A DNA stretch of 64,000 nt from Aeromicrobium tamlense (GTDB taxonomy: Bacteria; Actinomycetota; Actinomycetes; Propionibacteriales; Nocardioidaceae): the NCBI RefSeq assembly GCF_013408555.1, contig NZ_JACBZN010000001.1, forward strand, positions 1,550,001-1,614,000, given 5' to 3'. A program made the position numbers and the translations under genes. The first letter of the stretch is position 1. Each line of letters opens with the position of its first letter. Under the pieces are notes generated by a model. The model worked only from the letters and a program-made list of their open reading frames with translations. It ran no database searches and was not told the origin of the DNA. Below are positions 36,694-44,951 of this stretch, piece by piece.

Positions 36694-37666
36694 GACCGCG
36701 GGCCACATCGACCTCGAGCGCCGGACGGACTCGATCCGGGTCGGCGTCAGGCACCGTCGCACCACCGGCGACCTGTCCGCGTTGGTGGCGTCGATCGGAC
36801 GCGTGGGCCTGTTGCAGCCGATCACGATCACCCCGGACGGTCTGCTCATCTGCGGATATCGCCGCTTGGAAGCGGTGAAGCAACTGGGGTGGCGCACCCT
36901 TCGGGTTTGGGTGCGGCCTGGGCTGTCCGATGACCTGGCTCGTCTGCTGGCCGAGCGCGATGAGAACACCACGCACAAGCCGCTCACCGCGCTGGAAGCC
37001 GCCGCACTCTACGACGAAGTCAAGACGCTGCTGAGTGAGGATGCCGCTCGTCGCCAGCAGCTCTCCCGATTCGGTCGCGAAGATGACGTTTGCGCAGGTC
37101 AGCCCGGTGCCGCCGAATCGGCGGCACCGCGGCGCGGCCACGGAGACGTGCGCCGGCAGGCCGCGGAGTTGGTGACACACCGGGCGTCCTACAACCAGCT
37201 GGAACAGATCCTGCAGATGGAGCGTGTGGCGGCCGATCGGGGCCGTCCGGCGGACGTGCGCAAAGTCGCCGAAGACGAACTCGAACAGATCCGCAACGGC
37301 GGCGCAGTCGATCCGAGCTACCAGCGGTTGCGCGCGGTGGTGACAGCGGCGGAGCAACGACCCACGCCCGCCGACGATTTCGATGAGATGGCCGCCGCCG
37401 CTTTGGCACGGAAGAAGGAAGAGGACCGGCGACGTGCCCGCCAGAACAAGGCCCGGCGCGCGGCGAGTCTCGCGTCGATCAGGCGAAGCCCGCGATCCTT
37501 CACGCTGCTGTGGGCCGAGATGTTGGGCTGGACAGGTCGATACGACGCCGAACAGCTCGCCCGGGAGATCAAGGACGACGACTGGCAGCTGTTCCGCAAC
37601 GTCCTGGACGAGTCGACCGCGTTCGCCCGTGAAGTCGAGGCACTTCGGACGGGAATCGCCACCTGA
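36686..37666 (+). CDS. parB: ParB/Spo0J-like nuclease-fold partition protein
   Basis: 326 aa. ParB N-terminal domain: RTTGDLSALVASIGRVGLLQ, PITITPDGLLICGYRRLEAV and LAERDENTTHKPLTALEAAA, which contain the GxRR-type motif and the segment leading to the helix-turn-helix. A second helical part includes QAAELVTHRASYNQLEQILQ. The C-terminus is long and charged. No ParA gene is adjacent, so it may act as a transcription or replication control factor, or use a host ParA. ATG 36686 overlaps the previous gene by 8 bp. Confidence 0.82.
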   Translation: MPETAGHIDLERRTDSIRVGVRHRRTTGDLSALVASIGRVGLLQPITITPDGLLICGYRRLEAVKQLGWRTLRVWVRPGLSDDLARLLAERDENTTHKPLTALEAAALYDEVKTLLSEDAARRQQLSRFGREDDVCAGQPGAAESAAPRRGHGDVRRQAAELVTHRASYNQLEQILQMERVAADRGRPADVRKVAEDELEQIRNGGAVDPSYQRLRAVVTAAEQRPTPADDFDEMAAAALARKKEEDRRRARQNKARRAASLASIRRSPRSFTLLWAEMLGWTGRYDAEQLAREIKDDDWQLFRNVLDESTAFAREVEALRTGIAT

Positions 37667-37695
37667 GTGGTGCCACCTCTACCGAAGGTCCCACC

Positions 37696-38370
37696 GTGCT
37701 CAGTCTATCCCTCACTCGTCATCGCCCCCGTCTGCTCATCCCGGCCGCGGCGGGCGTGTCTGTCATGTTGATGCTCGGCGCCGTCGTCATCGCGTTCACT
37801 TCGCGGCCGTCCGAGCCCGCCACCCGTCCCGGAGTCGCATCACTGCCCGCGATGTCAGCTACGGCCACAGACGCCCAGATCGGCTCAACCACAGTGAGCG
37901 TCCCGCGCACTGCCGACCCGCGGCAGTTCGTGCGTGACGTCGCCGTCGCAATCTTCGCCTGGGACACCCGGACCGCGTCATGGCCCGAGGAGCTCATCGA
38001 GCCGTTCCTGAAGATCGCGGATCCGACCGGTGAGTCCTCCCCCGGGCTCGTCTCAGACCTGGCCAGCTACCTCCCGACCCAAGCCGCGTGGGTGGACCTG
38101 CGTCGCTACAAGACTCGCCAGCGCCTCGACGTCGCGGCGGTCATCACCCCGAAGCTCTGGGCCACCGCAATCGAGCAGGCCGACGGTGAGCTCGCACCCG
38201 GGACAGCCGCGTTCACCGTCGAGGGCACGCGGCATCGCAGCGGCATGTGGGAAGGTCGGCGGGTTGCCTCCGAGCACGACGTCGCGTTCACGGTCTTCGT
38301 CGTCTGCGCGCCGACGTATCCCACCTGCCATCTGCTGCGGTTGTCGCGACTCGACGACCCGCTCGAGTAG
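37696..38370 (+). CDS. Membrane-anchored conjugal transfer protein (VirB8/TcpC-like position)
   Basis: 224 aa. One TM helix at about 14-33 (LIPAAAGVSVMLMLGAVVIA), a Pro/Thr linker, and an extracytoplasmic domain (VRDVAVAIFAWDTRTASWPE; VAAVITPKLW; FTVFVVCAPTYPTCHLLRLS). This topology and place, just before the cell-wall hydrolase, resemble VirB8/TcpC-type scaffold proteins of Gram-positive transfer systems, but the assignment is from topology, not motifs. GTG start. Followed after 9 bp by the hydrolase. Confidence 0.65.
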   Translation: MLSLSLTRHRPRLLIPAAAGVSVMLMLGAVVIAFTSRPSEPATRPGVASLPAMSATATDAQIGSTTVSVPRTADPRQFVRDVAVAIFAWDTRTASWPEELIEPFLKIADPTGESSPGLVSDLASYLPTQAAWVDLRRYKTRQRLDVAAVITPKLWATAIEQADGELAPGTAAFTVEGTRHRSGMWEGRRVASEHDVAFTVFVVCAPTYPTCHLLRLSRLDDPLE

Positions 38371-38379
38371 GACGCCGGG

Positions 38380-39972
38380 ATGCGAGTCCTGGTCGTGGGT
38401 GCACTGGTCTCAGTCCTGTTCGGACCAGCGGCCGTCCTGCTGAGCGTGGGCCTGCTGGTGAACCCGGCTGCACAGGCATCGTGTCTGACGGGCGAACCAG
38501 CGTTGAGGGTTGGCCCGGTTCCGGATCATCTCGACGCAAGGACCGCCGACGGGACATCGGTCCGTCTGGACCGCCGGCAACTCACCCACGCGGCGACGCT
38601 CGTCCAGGTCGGGAGCCGCCTGGACGGCGTCGGCCGCCACGGGATCACCATCGCTCTGATGGCTGCGTTGACGGAGTCGGGGCTGCGGATGCTCGCGAAC
38701 TCTCGCGCCCACCCCGACTCGATGTCGTTCCCCCACGATGGCGACGGCAGTGACCACGACAGCCTCGGCCTGTTCCAGATGCGCCCCAGCACCGGTTGGG
38801 GACGAGTGCCGAAGCTGATGGACCCGACGTATCAGGCGCGCGCTTTCTTCGGCGGCCCGACCGGGCCAAACCGCGGGTCACCGCGCGGGCTCCTCGACAT
38901 CCCCGGCTGGAAGACGATGCCCACGGGTGCCGCTGCGCAAGCAGTCGAAGTCTCGGCATACCCCGACCGATACGCGAACTGGCAACCCGTCGCGACCCGC
39001 ATCATCGCAGCGCTCACCGCCGCGAACTCCGCCGCCAGAAGCGAACCGGAGTCGAGCCGAGTGGTGTTTCCACTCCCCCGCGGTTCCTGGATCCGCACGA
39101 GCGGATTCGGAATGCGGCGGCACCCCATCACCGACGTCCACAAGCTCCACACCGGCGCTGACTACGCCGCCCCGGCAGGGACGGCGATCCTCGCGGCAGC
39201 CGACGGCCGCGTGACTTTCACCGGCGCTGCGGCGGGATACGGGAACCTGATCCTGATCGAGCACACGGTCGACGGCCGACGCATCGCGACCGGATACGCG
39301 CACATGTACGCCGACGGCATTCACGTACGGGCCGGTGACCTGGTGACGGCCGGCGAGCGAATCGCCGACGTCGGCGTTGCCGGCTACTCCACCGGCGCCC
39401 ATCTGCACTTCGAAGTCCGCCCCGGCGGCTCCGACGCCGCACCCATTGACCCCGAACCGTGGCTCGCCGCCGGTGGCGCCTCCGAACTCACAACCGACGC
39501 ACCCGGGACCGGAACGAGCTGCGCCACACAGGCGGACGACGCCGCGAGCTTTGACGGGGCAAGCCCGGGTCAACTCGTCGACGACCCCACGACCTCCGGC
39601 CGCATCACCGCCCGCACCGCTCACGTTCTCCAGCAGGTCAAGCAACGCTTCCCCGGATCGTCGTGGGCTTGTTGGCGACCCGGCAACCCACGCAACAACG
39701 ATCACACGGCCGGCCGCGCTTGCGACGGCACCTTCGGCAACGCCATCGGCACCCGCGCCACCGGCGCCGCCCTCGATGCCGGCTGGAGAACGACGAACTG
39801 GCTCAAGGCGAACGCCGAGCGGCTCGGTATCGAGTACCTCATCTGGCAAGGCCGGATCTGGTCCGTCAGCCGCGCCGCGGAGGGATGGCAGCCGTATGAC
39901 GGCGGCGGCACGTTCGACCCCAGATCAGTCACCGGCGGACACTACGACCACCTGCACGTCACCGTCTCCTGA
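38380..39972 (+). CDS. Secreted peptidoglycan hydrolase with transglycosylase-like and M23 domains
   Basis: 530 aa. Signal or anchor helix at the N-terminus (VLVVGALVSVLFGPAAVLLS). Residues about 70-200 look like a lysozyme-like/transglycosylase region (ALMAALTESGLRMLAN; DHDSLGLFQMRPSTGWG). Residues about 240-365 are an M23 LytM endopeptidase with zinc ligands in HTGADYAAPAG and HLHFEV. A third C-terminal domain (about 410-530) ends in GGHYDHLHVTVS, itself reminiscent of a DD-carboxypeptidase/M15-like fold. It opens the cell wall for the transfer channel, as VirB1-type enzymes do. Confidence 0.88.
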   Translation: MRVLVVGALVSVLFGPAAVLLSVGLLVNPAAQASCLTGEPALRVGPVPDHLDARTADGTSVRLDRRQLTHAATLVQVGSRLDGVGRHGITIALMAALTESGLRMLANSRAHPDSMSFPHDGDGSDHDSLGLFQMRPSTGWGRVPKLMDPTYQARAFFGGPTGPNRGSPRGLLDIPGWKTMPTGAAAQAVEVSAYPDRYANWQPVATRIIAALTAANSAARSEPESSRVVFPLPRGSWIRTSGFGMRRHPITDVHKLHTGADYAAPAGTAILAAADGRVTFTGAAAGYGNLILIEHTVDGRRIATGYAHMYADGIHVRAGDLVTAGERIADVGVAGYSTGAHLHFEVRPGGSDAAPIDPEPWLAAGGASELTTDAPGTGTSCATQADDAASFDGASPGQLVDDPTTSGRITARTAHVLQQVKQRFPGSSWACWRPGNPRNNDHTAGRACDGTFGNAIGTRATGAALDAGWRTTNWLKANAERLGIEYLIWQGRIWSVSRAAEGWQPYDGGGTFDPRSVTGGHYDHLHVTVS

Positions 39973-39994
39973 CCGGCGTACGCACCTGCATGAC

Positions 39995-40288
39995 GTGACC
40001 CAACGACTCTCCTTCGCCGCAGGACTGACGAACCCGGACTTCGGGGCGGTTGGCTCCTCCTCGACGCTGCGCCACCTCGTCGGGGCACTGCTGGCCTACG
40101 GCCTGCTGACCGCCGTGCTGATGATCGTCGTCTGCGCAGCGATGTGGGCACTCGCTTCAGCGCAAGGCAGCTGGCACGCCGCCAGCAAGGCCAAGACCGG
40201 CATCGTCGTCGCCCTCGCAGGAGCTGTGCTCACCGGTGGCGCGCTCGCGTGGGCGAACTGGCTCCTCGATCTCGGAGCCACGCTTTGA
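39995..40288 (+). CDS. Small two-helix membrane protein (VirB2/DUF6112-like)
   Basis: 97 aa with two TM helices (LVGALLAYGLLTAVLMIVVC and IVVALAGAVLTGGALAWANW) joined by a short basic loop. The GTG start is in the frame that contains both helices. Size, topology and neighbours fit the small membrane subunits found before TrbL in actinobacterial ICEs, possibly pilin-like VirB2 equivalents. It resembles the next gene, suggesting duplication. Confidence 0.65.
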   Translation: MTQRLSFAAGLTNPDFGAVGSSSTLRHLVGALLAYGLLTAVLMIVVCAAMWALASAQGSWHAASKAKTGIVVALAGAVLTGGALAWANWLLDLGATL

Positions 40289-40355
40289 ACTCTCGCGCCG
40301 CCGCCGGGCAACCAGCGCACCTGTGGAGCAGGACCGAACCCGCCAGGAGGCGACC

Positions 40356-40670
40356 GTGCTGACCCTCAACCCGACCCGACTTGCGACCCGTCTGCCGGCC
40401 AACGTCGACATCGACCCGAACTCCAACGGGCTCCCGGGGATCCGCCAGCTCAGTTCCATCGTCGGCGCCTCGATGACCGTCGGGCTGATCCTGGCGGTGC
40501 TCGCGGTCGTCATCTCCGCGATCGTGTGGGCGCTCGGCGCCAACTCGTCCAACCCGCACATGGCCGGCCGCGGCAAGCTCGGCGTGCTGGTCGGGCTAGG
40601 AGCGGCGATCGTCACGGGCGCATCCGTCGCGCTGGTGAACTTCTTCTGGAACGTCGGCCAGGCGGTCTGA
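40356..40670 (+). CDS. Second small two-helix membrane protein (VirB2/DUF6112-like)
   Basis: 104 aa. TM helices at about 39-62 (MTVGLILAVLAVVISAIVWA) and 75-97 (GVLVGLGAAIVTGASVALVN). GTG start with CAGGAGG seven bases upstream. It shares with its upstream neighbour the pattern short N-terminus, TM, basic GRGKLG or SKAKTG loop, TM. Ends 6 bp before the TrbL-like gene. Confidence 0.7.
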   Translation: MLTLNPTRLATRLPANVDIDPNSNGLPGIRQLSSIVGASMTVGLILAVLAVVISAIVWALGANSSNPHMAGRGKLGVLVGLGAAIVTGASVALVNFFWNVGQAV

Positions 40671-40676
40671 CCAGCC

Positions 40677-41915
40677 ATGGCCGACGTGTGCGACGTCCCG
40701 GTAATCGCAGCGGTCTGCTCCACCGCCGGCGAGGGTGCCGCGACCCTGGTCGCTGCCCCGTTCGACTGGCTCGCCGTGAGCATGGGCAACGCGGCAGCCT
40801 GGATGTTCGAGTCCGTCTGGGCGGTCTTCGACTCCACCACGATGGTCGACGTGACGTCCGGCCAGTTCACCCGGGTCTACAACATCCTGTTCGGGGTCGC
40901 GGTGTTCGTGATGCTCGGGTTCTTCACGCTGCAAGTCATCGGCGGGATGATCCGGCGCGAACCCGCGGCGCTCTCGCGGGCCGCGCTCGGGCTTGCGAAG
41001 TCGATCCTGGGGTCCTTCGTCGCGCTCGCCCTGATCGCCACCGCACTGGAGGTCACCGACCGGATCAGCATCGGCATCGTCCACGCCGCGGGCACCAACA
41101 TGGATGCGATGGGCGAACGGATCGCCCTGCTTGCCACGGGGATCGGGTCGCTGCAGGTCGCAGCGCCCGGTGCTGGCGCGATCATCACGATCCTCGTCGC
41201 TGGCTTGGCGCTCGGCGCCGCGGTCATCGTCTGGCTCAGCCTGCTGATCCGCAAGGCGCTGCTGCTGATCGCGATCGTGTTCGCGCCCGTCGCGCTCGCT
41301 GGGGCGAGCTGGGACCAGACTCGCGGCTGGGTGTCCAAATGGGCTGCGTTCGTGCTTGCGCTCATTCTGTCCAAGGTCGTCTTGGTCGTGATCTTCCTGC
41401 TTGCGACAGCGCAGGTCTCGGCTCCCATCGACAGCGACCTGAGGTCGGTCAGCGAACCGATCTCCGGCGTCGTGCTGATGCTCGTGGCCGGGTTCGCCCC
41501 GTACCTGACCTACAAGGCCATCGGGTTCATGGGATTCGACATGCACCACGCGATGTCCGCCGAACAAGAAGCCAAGTCCGCGCTCAACCGCCCTATCCCC
41601 ATCCCGATGAACCGTCGTCTCGGGCAGGCCCCTCCGGCCGTCCTTGGTGGAGCGAACTCCGGCTCGAAGCACGGGGTGCCTGCTCCCATCCCCAGACCTT
41701 CAGCTCCCGAAGCCGCGGGTGGTTCGGCGGCCGCCGCAGGCGGCGTCGGTGCCGCGGCCGTCGCCGGAGTGCAGGCGGCCAAGGCTGGCTCCACGGTTGG
41801 CACTGCCGCGGGCAGTTCAGCGTCTCGGCAGGCCGACGGGGCGTCTCCCCCGCAGCCGGCACCTCCTGTCCAGCAGGTCGCGGATCCCTTCACCGACTCC
41901 CCCGGAACACGGTGA
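40677..41915 (+). CDS. TrbL/VirB6-like polytopic channel protein
   Basis: 412 aa. About six TM helices between residues 75 and 285 (for example FGVAVFVMLGFFTLQVIGGM, AIITILVAGLALGAAVIVWL, LLIAIVFAPVALAGASWDQT), then a long Ala/Gly/Pro-rich cytoplasmic tail. This is the usual form of TrbL/VirB6 proteins that line the mating channel in actinobacterial ICEs. The stop overlaps the SCO6880-type GTG start. Confidence 0.85.
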   Translation: MADVCDVPVIAAVCSTAGEGAATLVAAPFDWLAVSMGNAAAWMFESVWAVFDSTTMVDVTSGQFTRVYNILFGVAVFVMLGFFTLQVIGGMIRREPAALSRAALGLAKSILGSFVALALIATALEVTDRISIGIVHAAGTNMDAMGERIALLATGIGSLQVAAPGAGAIITILVAGLALGAAVIVWLSLLIRKALLLIAIVFAPVALAGASWDQTRGWVSKWAAFVLALILSKVVLVVIFLLATAQVSAPIDSDLRSVSEPISGVVLMLVAGFAPYLTYKAIGFMGFDMHHAMSAEQEAKSALNRPIPIPMNRRLGQAPPAVLGGANSGSKHGVPAPIPRPSAPEAAGGSAAAAGGVGAAAVAGVQAAKAGSTVGTAAGSSASRQADGASPPQPAPPVQQVADPFTDSPGTR

Positions 41916-43387
41916 CCCCCGTGACTACCCCCGTCACGGGCACCGAGACCCCAGGCCTGCATGCGGTGAAGTTCTCGCGCCTCAGCCGTCGCGGAATCCT
42001 GCTCGGTCTGTCTCTGAGTCAGCTCGTCACTGTCGGCGTCGGTGCGGTCGTCCTGGTGATCGGGCTCTATTCCGGCGCCTCGGCAGCATTGGCGATCGTG
42101 GCCCCCGTGGTCCTGGGGTGCGCGTTCATGGCGTTCGTTGGGGTGGGCGGCCGCAAGGTCATCGAATGGGCGCCGATCGCCTCCGTCTGGGTGTGGCGCA
42201 TGGTGGGCGGGCAGCTCGTGTTCCGGCGCCGGGTCGTGCGACCACGGCCTGCCGGCACGTTGTCGTTGCCCGGTGACGCAGCACGACTACGGCTATGGGT
42301 CGACCTCGACAGCGGCGCGGTGATGGTCCACGACCCGCACGCGGGCACACTCACCGCTGTCGTCGCGGTGGCGCATCCCGCGTTCCTCCTGCTGGACCCG
42401 GCCGAGCAACACCGGCGCGTCACCAGCTGGGGACGAGTCCTCACCACGGCCTGCCGTTCCGGACGCATCGCGGCACTCCAAGTGAGCGAACGCACTTTGC
42501 CCGACTCCGGACGTGGCCTGAGCGACTGGTGGACCCAACACGGCCGACGCGACGGCTCGTGGACCTCAACGATCTACGAGGAGCTTATCGATCGGGCCGG
42601 ACCGGCAGGAGAACGCCACGCGAGCACGGTCTCCCTCTCCATCGACCTGAAGAGGTCCGCTCGCGCCATCCGTGCCGCAGGCGGAGGCAACCGCGGCGCG
42701 GCTGACGTGCTGCGACAGGAGATGTCCACCCTGACCTCGGCCTTGCGGTCCGCCGATCTCGCCCCGACGGACTGGCTCGATCCCGGCGAGCTCGCCGTCG
42801 TCCTGAGATCGGCCTACGACCCCGGCGTCGCCGCCGCGCTGGAACGACACGGCGAACTTGGCCGCGACCTGGCCAGCGCGGGACCGGTCGCCGTGAACGA
42901 GGACTGGGGCCGGCTCCGCAGCGACTCGGCGCACCACTGCGTGCTGTGGATCAGCGAATGGCCCCGCTCCCTCGTCTACCCCGGGTTTCTCGCGCCGATC
43001 CTGTTGTCCTCAGGCATCCGGCGGACCTTCAGCCTGCTCTACACGCCGATGCGCACCGATCAGGCCGCACGCGACATCCGGCGCAAGAAGACCGAGTACA
43101 TCTCCGACGCCGCGCAGCGTCAGCGGATCGGGCAGATCGAAGACGCCCAACAGCACGCCGAATACCAAGACGTCCTCCAACAGGAAGCAGACCTCGCCGC
43201 CGGGCACGGAGTCCTGCGCCTCACCGGGCTGATCGTCGTCAGCGCACCCGACCCCGACCAACTCGAACGCGCCGTTGCCGACGTCGAACAGGCCGCCATC
43301 CAAGCCTCCTGCGAGACACGCCGCCTGTGGGGACAACAAGCACGAGCGTTCGCCAGCGCCGCCCTCCCCCTGTGTCGAGAGATCTGA
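41912..43387 (+). CDS. SCO6880-family conjugation protein
   Basis: 491 aa. N-terminal pair of TM helices (SLSQLVTVGVGAVVLVIGLY; LAIVAPVVLGCAFMAFVGVG), a VirB3/PrgI-like start, and a long cytoplasmic region that resembles the N-terminal half of VirB4 (VSLSIDLKRSARAIRAAGGG; VLWISEWPRSLVYPGFLAPI; SLLYTPMRTDQAARDIRRKK). The ATPase half is carried by the separate gene at 44948, so VirB4 appears split. GTG at 41912 overlaps TrbL (GTGA); GTG 41921 is an alternative. Confidence 0.88.
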   Translation: MTPVTTPVTGTETPGLHAVKFSRLSRRGILLGLSLSQLVTVGVGAVVLVIGLYSGASAALAIVAPVVLGCAFMAFVGVGGRKVIEWAPIASVWVWRMVGGQLVFRRRVVRPRPAGTLSLPGDAARLRLWVDLDSGAVMVHDPHAGTLTAVVAVAHPAFLLLDPAEQHRRVTSWGRVLTTACRSGRIAALQVSERTLPDSGRGLSDWWTQHGRRDGSWTSTIYEELIDRAGPAGERHASTVSLSIDLKRSARAIRAAGGGNRGAADVLRQEMSTLTSALRSADLAPTDWLDPGELAVVLRSAYDPGVAAALERHGELGRDLASAGPVAVNEDWGRLRSDSAHHCVLWISEWPRSLVYPGFLAPILLSSGIRRTFSLLYTPMRTDQAARDIRRKKTEYISDAAQRQRIGQIEDAQQHAEYQDVLQQEADLAAGHGVLRLTGLIVVSAPDPDQLERAVADVEQAAIQASCETRRLWGQQARAFASAALPLCREI

Positions 43388-43496
43388 CGGCGCTCGGCCC
43401 GCGCTTGTCTTACCTCCTCTGGAGAACGACTCCCGAACCAGCCGAGCACCCCGTTGGCGGCGCGAATTGCTCCTCCGCCAGGGGTTAGTGACACCG

Positions 43497-44384
43497 CTAC
43501 CGCTGAGACTTTCGATATCCCGCAGCCTTCGCCGCACCCTCCGTCGCGAAGCACTCCTCGGGCTTGGTGCGGTCGTAGTACGCGCCGCCGGGGACGTGGT
43601 AGATCATCGAGCTCGCGTTGCCTTTGATTGGGTGGCTGGACGGGCAGTCCCACTCAGACACGGGGGGCTTGCTGCCGCCACCGCCACCGCCACCGGACTT
43701 CTTCTTTTTCTTCTTCTTGGCCTCGGGCTTGCCCTTGGTCGGCTTCTCCACCATCGTGCGGTCCTTGCCGCACGCCTTGAGCCGGTGATCCAGGGCCTTC
43801 TTCTCGACCGGGTCGACGGTCAGGTTCCAACGCCACTTCACCGCGACCCAGCGCGCCGCGTAACGGCACTTGCCGACCCGGGGCTCCCAGTCCGCTGGGT
43901 CGAGACTGCCCTTGGCCTGGTTCGTGCTGCGGCCAACGGCCAGCAGCGAGTGCTTGTACTTGATGTCGTTGGCAAATCCTCGCCGCATGTTCGCGTTCCA
44001 GCGGTAGCCGCCGGAACGCCACGCCTCTGCGAGCGCGACGCGGTGGTCGATGTCCAGCGAGCGAGCGGACTTGCTCTTGCGACCGTTGTACTCGTTCACC
44101 CACACGCCCCTCTTCACGGAGCAGTTCTTAGTCTTCTTGACCTTCTTGCGCGACTCCGTCCTGAGCACCTGCTCACGGGTGTCGCACTTGCCCTTCTTGA
44201 TGACCCAGTGGTCCCAGTCATCACGGTCGTACCAATCGGCACGACGCTCATCGGCGACCTTCAACATCTTGAGGAGCTTGGCCGCGGGCACCTTCCTCGG
44301 TGCCGCCTGGGCAGGACTCGACCCGAGGGAGACGAGCCCAAACATCAACGGGAATGCAAGAAGCAGAGCGAGAATCCGGCGCAT
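43497..44384 (-). CDS. Secreted HNH endonuclease-family protein with a C-terminal sunset-like domain
   Basis: 295 aa. Signal peptide ending about SPAQA. A DUF1524/GmrSD-like HNH fold follows, with SLDIDHRVALAEAWRSGGY holding the metal-binding DH pair, then FANDIKYKHSLLAVGRSTNQ, and AKGSLDPADWEP. A lysine- and glycine-rich linker leads to a small Cys domain (SEWDCPSSHPIKGN; GGAYYDRTKPEECFATEGAA). It is exported and probably acts on extracellular DNA. It is on the opposite strand between two transfer genes. ATG 44384 fits TACGCT seven bases upstream; GTG 44402 is the alternative. Confidence 0.85.
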   Translation of the reverse strand: MRRILALLLAFPLMFGLVSLGSSPAQAAPRKVPAAKLLKMLKVADERRADWYDRDDWDHWVIKKGKCDTREQVLRTESRKKVKKTKNCSVKRGVWVNEYNGRKSKSARSLDIDHRVALAEAWRSGGYRWNANMRRGFANDIKYKHSLLAVGRSTNQAKGSLDPADWEPRVGKCRYAARWVAVKWRWNLTVDPVEKKALDHRLKACGKDRTMVEKPTKGKPEAKKKKKKKSGGGGGGGSKPPVSEWDCPSSHPIKGNASSMIYHVPGGAYYDRTKPEECFATEGAAKAAGYRKSQR

Positions 44385-44555
44385 GCACCGCAGCGTAGGC
44401 ACGACGAGACCGCAACCTCAGCGGTTTACGGAGATTGGCCTTCAACGGCTCGATCCCGGTCCATCTCAGGGACTCTTGTCCGAGGTCGCTCGTGTCCGCC
44501 CCAAGGTCGACGGTTCGCGCCGCTCACCTTCCAGATGACCTGACTGGAGTGGCCC

Positions 44556-44951
44556 ATGATCGACGACCCTGACGCCCAGGCGGAAGCCGCACGCCGCGCC
44601 CTGCACGCGCTCGCTGCGGCAACCGAACGCATGAACGACCGGCACGAGATCGGTGCCGTACTCGCGTCGCTGAGTGCTGCCACCGCATCGCTCAGCGAGT
44701 CGCTCCACCAACTCGCGACCGCCCGCGACCACAGCCGAGACCGGGAGGGCCGGCCGCGGTCGCGGAACAGCCAGCTTTCGCAGTACCCGATGTCGTGGGA
44801 GCTTCACCGCGCCGGCGAGATCCTGCACCAGGTGTCGACCCTGCTTCAACACGCTCGAGATGCCGCCGCCCACGACGCCCTGCCGCAACCGCAGGTCACG
44901 CAGTCCGTCTCGAGTCCCTCACATTCGAACCATTCGAATGTCGCACTGTGA
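44556..44951 (+). CDS. Hypothetical ICE protein upstream of the VirB4-like ATPase
   Basis: 131 aa, soluble and helical (ARRALHALAAATERMNDRHE; VLASLSAATASLSESLHQLA). Heptad-like Ala/Leu spacing suggests a coiled coil. TGGAG lies upstream of ATG 44556. It overlaps the next gene by 4 bp (GTGA), so it belongs to the transfer operon. Function unknown. Confidence 0.65.
   Translation: MIDDPDAQAEAARRALHALAAATERMNDRHEIGAVLASLSAATASLSESLHQLATARDHSRDREGRPRSRNSQLSQYPMSWELHRAGEILHQVSTLLQHARDAAAHDALPQPQVTQSVSSPSHSNHSNVAL

Noticed and set aside
43275-44543. 422-codon plus-strand open frame opposite the HNH gene
   Set aside because: No protein-like segments; the minus-strand HNH protein has a signal peptide and metal-binding motif.
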